Source: Nocardioides sp. L-11A (GTDB lineage: Bacteria; Actinomycetota; Actinomycetes; Propionibacteriales; Nocardioidaceae). From it: 64,000 nucleotides of DNA. Position 1 is the stretch's first letter. The number at the start of each line of letters is the position of its first letter. Made by a program: the position numbers and the translations under genes. Where the stretch lies: assembly GCA_029961745.1 (NCBI GenBank), contig CP124680.1:248001-312000 (forward strand). The letters are read 5' to 3'. Below are positions 60,147 to 64,000 of the stretch, in pieces. The notes beneath the pieces were generated by a model. It was not told the origin of the DNA. It searched no databases and saw nothing but the letters and a program-made list of their open reading frames with translations.

Positions 60147-61475
60147 TCACACCGTGCGCACGCAGGTGCACTGCGCGGCGGCGAGCGTGCCCTGCGCCGC
60201 CTCGGCCTCCGCCCACGCCCGCCCGGCGCCGACCAGGGCCGGCTCCCGCGGCGCCGACTCGACCGGCACCCCCTCGCGTACGAAGACCGGGCGGGTCCAC
60301 AGCAGCCGCGCGGCGACCGCGCCGGCGGCCGCGAGGACCAGCAGGATCGACCAGGCGGTGGTCAGGCCCACGCCGGTGCCGACCCAGCCGGCCACCGGAT
60401 AGGTGACCAGCCAGGCCAGGTGCGAGAGCGAGAACTGGGCGGCGAACAGCTTCGGCAGCGCGTCGGGGGTGGCCGAGCGGCGCAGCACCCGGCCGGTCGG
60501 GGTGACGATCAGGGCCATGCCGCCGCCGACCGCGATCCAGATCGCGCCGGTGACCGCCCACGCGGTCGTCCCGCTGGCCGTCATCGCCAGGGCCGCCGTG
60601 ACCGCGGCGACCAGGACGGTCGCGCCGGTCATCATGACGGTGCGGTCCGCGACCCGGTCGAGGACCCGCGGCAGGGCCACGGCGACGAGGAGGGTGCCGC
60701 CGCCCGAGGCGGCCAGCATCCAGGCCACGTCGGCCTGGTCGCCGCCGAGGACGTCGCGCACGTAGTTGACGGTGTTGACCACCACGATCGCGCCGGCGGC
60801 GGCCACGACCAGGTTGAGCGCCATGATCCCGCGCAGCCGGGGCGTGCGGGCGAAGCTCTGGATCCCCGACGCGATCCGCTCCCAGGTCTTCGCGCCGGCT
60901 GTCGGGCGCGCGTTGGGGATCGCGGTCGACATGACCAGGACGGCCGAGACGGCGAAGCCGAGCGAGGTGCCGACGAAGAGCCGGTCGAACGACATGAAGG
61001 TCAGCGCCACGGCCGCGAGCACCGGGCTCAGCAGGCTCTCCATCGTGTAGGCGACCTGGGACGCCGAGAGCGCCCGCGTGTACTGGGCCTCCTCGGTGAC
61101 GATGTCGGGGATGACGGCCTGGAAGGTGGGGGTGAACGCCGCGGACGCCGATTGCAGGAGCGCGATCAGCACGTAGATGTGCCAGACCTCGCTGACGAAC
61201 GGCAGCGCCAGGACCACGCCGGCACGGACCACGTCGAGCAGGGCCAGGAAGAGCCGGCGGGGGAGCCGGTCGACGAACGCCGCCGCGAGCGGCGCGATGA
61301 CGACGTAGAGCACCATCTTGATGGTGAGGGCGGTCCCGAGGACCGCGCCGGCGTCCCGGCCGGCCAGGTCGTAGGCGAGGAGGCCGAGCGCGACGGTCGC
61401 CAGCCCGGTCCCGAAGAGCGCGATGATCTGAGCGGCGAACAGGCGGCGGAAGTCGCGGATCGCGAACAGGCTCAC
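60147..61475 (-). CDS. MFS transporter behind a CsoR-like operator
   Basis: The 442-residue protein has about 12 membrane helices and begins SLFAIRDFRRLFAAQIIALF, a typical MFS_1/MFS_3 start with the RDFRxL motif. The loop AAFVDRLPRRLFLALLDVVR is the conserved 2-3 loop. The last residues AAAQCTCVRTV carry a CxC pair, which could interact with metal. The GTG at 61475 has AAAGGAGA upstream, and a CsoR-type palindrome lies about 37 bases further up, so copper, nickel or persulfide may control it. The cargo could be a metal complex; this is inference. Confidence 0.83.
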   Translation of the reverse strand: MSLFAIRDFRRLFAAQIIALFGTGLATVALGLLAYDLAGRDAGAVLGTALTIKMVLYVVIAPLAAAFVDRLPRRLFLALLDVVRAGVVLALPFVSEVWHIYVLIALLQSASAAFTPTFQAVIPDIVTEEAQYTRALSASQVAYTMESLLSPVLAAVALTFMSFDRLFVGTSLGFAVSAVLVMSTAIPNARPTAGAKTWERIASGIQSFARTPRLRGIMALNLVVAAAGAIVVVNTVNYVRDVLGGDQADVAWMLAASGGGTLLVAVALPRVLDRVADRTVMMTGATVLVAAVTAALAMTASGTTAWAVTGAIWIAVGGGMALIVTPTGRVLRRSATPDALPKLFAAQFSLSHLAWLVTYPVAGWVGTGVGLTTAWSILLVLAAAGAVAARLLWTRPVFVREGVPVESAPREPALVGAGRAWAEAEAAQGTLAAAQCTCVRTV

Positions 61476-61511
61476 AGCGGTCTCCTTTCCAGCGGTGCGG
61501 AGTCTCGGACT

Positions 61512-61528
61512 ATACCCCCGTGGGGTAT
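61512..61528. promoter_or_regulatory. CsoR/RcnR-type operator
   Basis: ATACCCC-cgt-GGGGTAT is a perfect inverted repeat with the G/C-tract plus TA ends typical of CsoR, RcnR and CstR sites. It lies 37-53 bases upstream of the MFS start. No csoR gene is in the window. Confidence 0.65.
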
Positions 61529-61608
61529 TGATCCGCCGCAACGGCGCCCCGCCGTCGGCTATTCCTGGCCGCCGCCCGGTGTGACCGAAGCGACCTGGGC
61601 GGGTGGCG

Positions 61609-61664
61609 TCAGCGTCGCTGCCAGATGTGGAAGTCGTCGTACGCCGCCTGCTCGCGGTCGCGTC
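61609..61664 (-). pseudogene. Detached 3' end of the glycosyltransferase gene
   Basis: On the minus strand this piece reads RDREQAAYDDFHIWQRR and then TGA. The intact glycosyltransferase at 62253-63776 ends with the same YREQAAYDDFHIW but then RRIEDRRDASPGP. So the fragment is a second copy of the gene's 3' end with a different tail, lying on the far side of the toxin-antitoxin pair. No coding continuation exists beyond it. Confidence 0.65.
61620..61658 (+). repeat. 39-bp direct repeat, left copy
   Basis: The 39 bases starting GCCAGATGTGGAAGTCGTCG are identical to 62294-62332, in the same orientation. Together they bracket the toxin-antitoxin genes (674 bases from repeat start to repeat start). 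Confidence 0.9.
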
Positions 61665-61734
61665 GGAGGGTGACTCATCTCGCGAGCCGGTGCGTAGGGA
61701 TCCGGCGCCGCGAACGGATGCCTGCAAGCGATCG

Positions 61735-61977
61735 TCAGGGTTCGAGCAGGTCGAGGTAGGAGCGCCGGGCCTTCATGGCGTGGATCAGGAGCTCGCCGCC
61801 GCTGTCGAATCGCAGCACGACCAACTCGAGCAGCCGGCCGCTCCGATCGAATCCGAGCCGTAGTTGTCGAGACGGCATGTCCTCGTCCAGATCGCTGACG
61901 AAGACCGCGGACCGGGCGGCGTGGACGGCGTCGGCCGGATCGACGCCGTGCTTGAGTGCGGCGTCGTGAACCTTCAC
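61735..61977 (-). CDS. Putative toxin component of a toxin-antitoxin pair (BrnT/RelE-like size)
   Basis: The 80-residue protein has the pattern KHGVDPADAVHAARSAVFVSDL, a strand rich in charged residues (SRQLRLGFDRSGRLLELVVL) and the C-terminal IHAMKARRSYLDLLEP. This wording is typical of a small actinobacterial toxin family related to BrnT-type RNases, though I cannot confirm catalytic residues. Its ATG at 61977 overlaps the stop of the upstream antitoxin gene, so the order is antitoxin then toxin, as in most type II systems. Confidence 0.65.
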   Translation of the reverse strand: MKVHDAALKHGVDPADAVHAARSAVFVSDLDEDMPSRQLRLGFDRSGRLLELVVLRFDSGGELLIHAMKARRSYLDLLEP

Positions 61978-62222
61978 GCGACGTAGGCGCGGATCGCTGC
62001 TCGAATCGCCTCGGAGCGGCTGACGTGGTCCTTCTCTGCGCGCTCGGTGAGCGCCGACAGCAGTGTCTCGTCGATGCGGACCGGAACGACCTGCCCCGGT
62101 CCGTCACCGACGGGCCTGCGCCCGCGCTTGCGGAGCTGGTCGACGTCGTATCCGCGCTCGGCCTCGTCGGCCCACTTCTGGACGTCCTGGTCGGTCACCG
62201 GGACGCCGTTGATCTTGTCCAC
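61974..62222 (-). CDS. Ribbon-helix-helix (CopG-like) antitoxin
   Basis: The 82-residue protein ends in a CopG-type DNA-binding domain: QVVPVRIDETLLSALTERAE, KDHVSRSEAIRAAIRAYVA. The N-terminal half (DKINGVPVTDQDVQKWADEA, then a basic RKRGRRP patch) probably binds the toxin. It should repress its own promoter and neutralise the overlapping downstream toxin. The start is GTG at 62222 with a strong leaderless-type promoter upstream. Confidence 0.8.
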   Translation of the reverse strand: MDKINGVPVTDQDVQKWADEAERGYDVDQLRKRGRRPVGDGPGQVVPVRIDETLLSALTERAEKDHVSRSEAIRAAIRAYVA

Positions 62223-62228
62223 CAGATA

Positions 62229-62256
62229 ATCGTAATACGAAAATGGCTTGGATCAA
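62229..62256 (-). promoter_or_regulatory. Promoter of the second toxin-antitoxin operon
   Basis: On the minus strand TTGATC (62251-62256), 16 bases, TACGAT (62229-62234), then six bases to the GTG at 62222. The -35 overlaps the stop codon of the glycosyltransferase gene. The A/T-rich stretch is unlike its surroundings. Confidence 0.55.
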
Positions 62257-63776
62257 GGTCCCGGGGACGCGTCGCGACGATCCTCGATCCGGCGCCAGAT
62301 GTGGAAGTCGTCGTACGCCGCCTGCTCGCGGTAGTGCTCGACGAAATAGTCCTGCACCCCGCTCGCGTCGACGCCCCAGGTGGCGAGGCTGGCGCCGGAG
62401 ACCACCACCCAGCGCGGTGCGTCCGGACCGGTCAGGACGGCCCGCAGCTCGGTGAGCTCGGGGTCGAGGACGCGGACGGGAAGGCTCCACAGGTGCTCGT
62501 ACGGGCTGGACAGCCCGCTGCCCACGACGATGTCGGGGCGCCCGAAGGCGACCACCACGCCGTCGCCGGGGGCGGCGTGGTCGCGCAGGTAGTGCGCGAT
62601 CTTCGCGTCGAGCGCGATCGCCGGGTTCGCGGGGTTGATCAGCTGCTCGGTCCAGGCCGTGGCCGTGGCGATCAGGGCCAGGCCGAGGCAGGTGGACAGC
62701 ACCCGGCGGACCGCCGTCGTCGGGCGGACCAGGCAGGCGAGGACCACGATGCCCGGGACCAGCCCGGTCAGGTAGTGCAGCCAGTAGCTGCCGCCCGCCA
62801 CCACGCCGACCAGCTCCCACCCGGCCAGGGCGAGCCCCGCGAGCGCGAGCGGCGCGCCGCGGGGCCGGTCCCGGATCGCGTCGCGGGCGTTGAGGAGGGC
62901 CACCGTGCCCAGGGTGAGCGCCGCGCCGCTGGCGAGGAAGGCGAGGGTGAGCAGGAGCATCCGGTGCGAGGTGTTGGCACTCGCCGAGGTGTCGATCACC
63001 TCCCCGGCGCGGAGCCGGAAGACCACGACGGCCTGCCAGAGGTCGGCGGGAGAGGTGCCGCGCTCGGCCGCGGAGGCGAGAGCGGCGGCCAGGACGACGA
63101 CCGAGCCGGCCGCGAAGGAGCCCGCGGCCCGGCCCAGGCCGGCGACGCCACCCCGGCACAGGATCATCAGGACCGCCGCGAACACGAAGACGTCGATGAC
63201 GTTCTGCTTGACCAGCGCGGCGGCCATCGCCGCCGCGCCGGCCCCTGCGGCGAGCAGGACCGGTCGGCGACCGGCCGGCATCGACAGCGCCGCGACCAGC
63301 GCGACCACGCCGAGCAGCACGAACGGCGCCGCGAGCAGCTCGCCGTTGGTCTCCGGCATGCCGAGCAGCGGGCTGGACAGCAGCGCCGCGGCGAGGACGG
63401 GGACGGCGCGGGTCGTCCAGCGCGTGCCGGGGGCCGCCAGGTGAGCCGCGAGCAGCCCCGCGAGCAGGACGACAGCCGCGCTGGCCAGCCCGCCGAGCAC
63501 CATCACCGCCGGAGCGGACACGCCGTCGTCGCCGAGCCCGATCGGGCCGAGTCGGGCGGCGGCACGGAAGATCCAGATCAACAGGGGCGGCCGGTCCACC
63601 CAGTGGTCGCCGTACAGGGAGCTGCCGTGCTCCCACTGCTGCCCGAGGGCGAGGAACCCGGCCGCGTCGGAGGCCAACGGGGTGCGCAGGAACGGGAGCC
63701 ACGCGGCGAACGCCATCGCGCCCGCGAGGTAGGAGGCCCGGGACACGTGCACGTCACGGGGAGTGGGCCTCAGCAT
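62253..63776 (-). CDS. GT39-like membrane glycosyltransferase
   Basis: The 507-residue integral membrane protein has about 10-11 hydrophobic helices. The first external loop contains the acidic residue in PLASDAAGFLALGQQWEHG and then YGDHWVDRPPLLIWIFRAAA, a pattern of the PMT/GT39 and GT-C families that use lipid-linked sugars at the outer face of the membrane. It would glycosylate a wall polymer, lipid or protein. Residues about 482-495 are encoded by a 39-bp sequence repeated beyond the toxin-antitoxin pair, and the last dozen residues (RRIEDRRDASPGP) differ from the tail of that second copy. TAGCGT lies six bases before the ATG. Confidence 0.75.
   Translation of the reverse strand: MLRPTPRDVHVSRASYLAGAMAFAAWLPFLRTPLASDAAGFLALGQQWEHGSSLYGDHWVDRPPLLIWIFRAAARLGPIGLGDDGVSAPAVMVLGGLASAAVVLLAGLLAAHLAAPGTRWTTRAVPVLAAALLSSPLLGMPETNGELLAAPFVLLGVVALVAALSMPAGRRPVLLAAGAGAAAMAAALVKQNVIDVFVFAAVLMILCRGGVAGLGRAAGSFAAGSVVVLAAALASAAERGTSPADLWQAVVVFRLRAGEVIDTSASANTSHRMLLLTLAFLASGAALTLGTVALLNARDAIRDRPRGAPLALAGLALAGWELVGVVAGGSYWLHYLTGLVPGIVVLACLVRPTTAVRRVLSTCLGLALIATATAWTEQLINPANPAIALDAKIAHYLRDHAAPGDGVVVAFGRPDIVVGSGLSSPYEHLWSLPVRVLDPELTELRAVLTGPDAPRWVVVSGASLATWGVDASGVQDYFVEHYREQAAYDDFHIWRRIEDRRDASPGP
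62294..62332 (+). repeat. 39-bp direct repeat, right copy, inside the glycosyltransferase gene
   Basis: Identical to 61620-61658 and in the same orientation. It encodes REQAAYDDFHIW near the C terminus of the glycosyltransferase on the minus strand. Confidence 0.9.
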
Positions 63777-63782
63777 GGCTCG

Positions 63783-63788
63783 ACGCTA
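63783..63788 (-). promoter_or_regulatory. Candidate -10 box, leaderless promoter of the glycosyltransferase gene
   Basis: TAGCGT on the minus strand ends six bases before the ATG at 63776, with no ribosome site. Confidence 0.4.
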
Positions 63789-63824
63789 GCCGGGCTCCCT
63801 GACGGCTGCTCATGGCGGCGACCC

Positions 63825-63883
63825 GGTGAGGTCGTGAGGAGTCGTTGACATCGGGGTGCGGGCCCAGCGCCGCGGCGCGAAAC
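63825..63883 (+). promoter_or_regulatory. Shared nitrate-gene upstream signature, nirB copy
   Basis: GGTGAG (63825-63830), GTGAGGA (63834-63840), GTTGAC (63844-63849) and GAAAC (63879-63883), 29 bases after GTTGAC, one more than at narK and nasA. Confidence 0.6.
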
Positions 63884-63897
63884 CTCGGTGACCTTCG

Positions 63898-64000
63898 ATG
63901 GCTCCCATGATCGGCCCACCGCACACCGACCCACCGCGCCGGCGGCTCGTCGTCGTCGGCTCGGGCATGGCCGCGACCCGGCTGGTCGAGGAGCTGGTCG
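63898..64000 (+). CDS. nirB: Nitrite reductase large subunit NirB, N-terminal fragment (cut by window end)
   Basis: The reading frame opens at an ATG at 63898 (alternative 63907) and runs off the window. The visible residues RRRLVVVGSGMAATRLVEEL match the FAD-binding dinucleotide fold at the start of NirB. The shared upstream signature and location next to the other nitrate genes support assignment as the NADH-dependent assimilatory nitrite reductase. Only 34 residues are visible, so a related FAD-dependent reductase cannot be excluded. Confidence 0.75.
   Translation, partial: MAPMIGPPHTDPPRRRLVVVGSGMAATRLVEELV

Overview
The window looks like chromosomal DNA of a high-GC actinobacterium. GC content is very high throughout, GTG starts are common, gene ends overlap by a few bases (ATGA, GTGA), and many genes have a TAnnnT hexamer 6-7 nt before the start codon, the leaderless arrangement common in Actinobacteria. 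Gene content and codon style (MprAB/DUF3558, F420/FMN-type PPOX protein, NhaA, ActP/DUF485/Acs, NarK/Nas/NirB) suggest a Nocardioides-like member of the Propionibacteriales. That placement is inference; no rRNA or other marker gene is present. No tRNA, rRNA, CRISPR array or transposase was found.

Layout. 1-2400: an MFS exporter, a small membrane protein and a MarR regulator with a candidate operator. 2421-8442: a probable regulatory or stress module made of a lone LuxR-type HTH protein, an unknown protein, an ECF-like sigma factor translationally coupled to a small partner, a cytoplasmic subtilisin-like protease, and a divergent 844-aa TPR-CHAT (caspase-like) protein. 8716-13854: chorismate-using enzymes (a PhzE-like TrpE-TrpG fusion, then pabA-pabB) around a VapBC-type toxin-antitoxin pair and a transglutaminase-like protein. 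13952-18086: a DUF3558 lipoprotein with an MprAB-like two-component system, a fructosamine-kinase-like protein and a holin-like membrane protein. 18189-24391: NhaA, a PPOX protein, acetyl-CoA synthetase and an acetate-permease-like symporter with its DUF485 partner. 24880-30932: a pentapeptide-repeat protein, a FtsX-type ABC exporter, a secreted protein and a NarL-type two-component pair.

30948-54701 is a catabolic island under one apparent local LacI-family repressor. It holds a CocE/S15 hydrolase, an oligopeptide-type ABC importer, two tandem prolidase-like amidohydrolases, RidA, two further amidohydrolases, a 3-hydroxyisobutyrate-dehydrogenase-like enzyme, an M24 protein, an aldehyde dehydrogenase, a VOC protein, a fused E1 plus E2 of a 2-oxoacid dehydrogenase, a SnoaL-like protein, the LacI regulator and a covalent-flavin oxidoreductase. 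Seven near-palindromes of the form GCAAnCGnTTGC (or close variants) lie in front of or between these transcription units, two of them directly downstream of recognisable promoters. The island probably imports and degrades a peptide- or amide-like compound; the substrate cannot be read from the sequence.

54776-64000 is mainly nitrogen assimilation (narK, gdhA, nitrate reductase, start of nirB). narK, nasA and nirB share an upstream signature with nearly fixed spacing. Between them lie an MFS gene behind a CsoR-like operator and a toxin-antitoxin pair bracketed by a 39-bp direct repeat of the 3' end of a membrane glycosyltransferase gene. Several small palindromic repeat families are scattered between genes, and one copy is inserted in frame in pabB.
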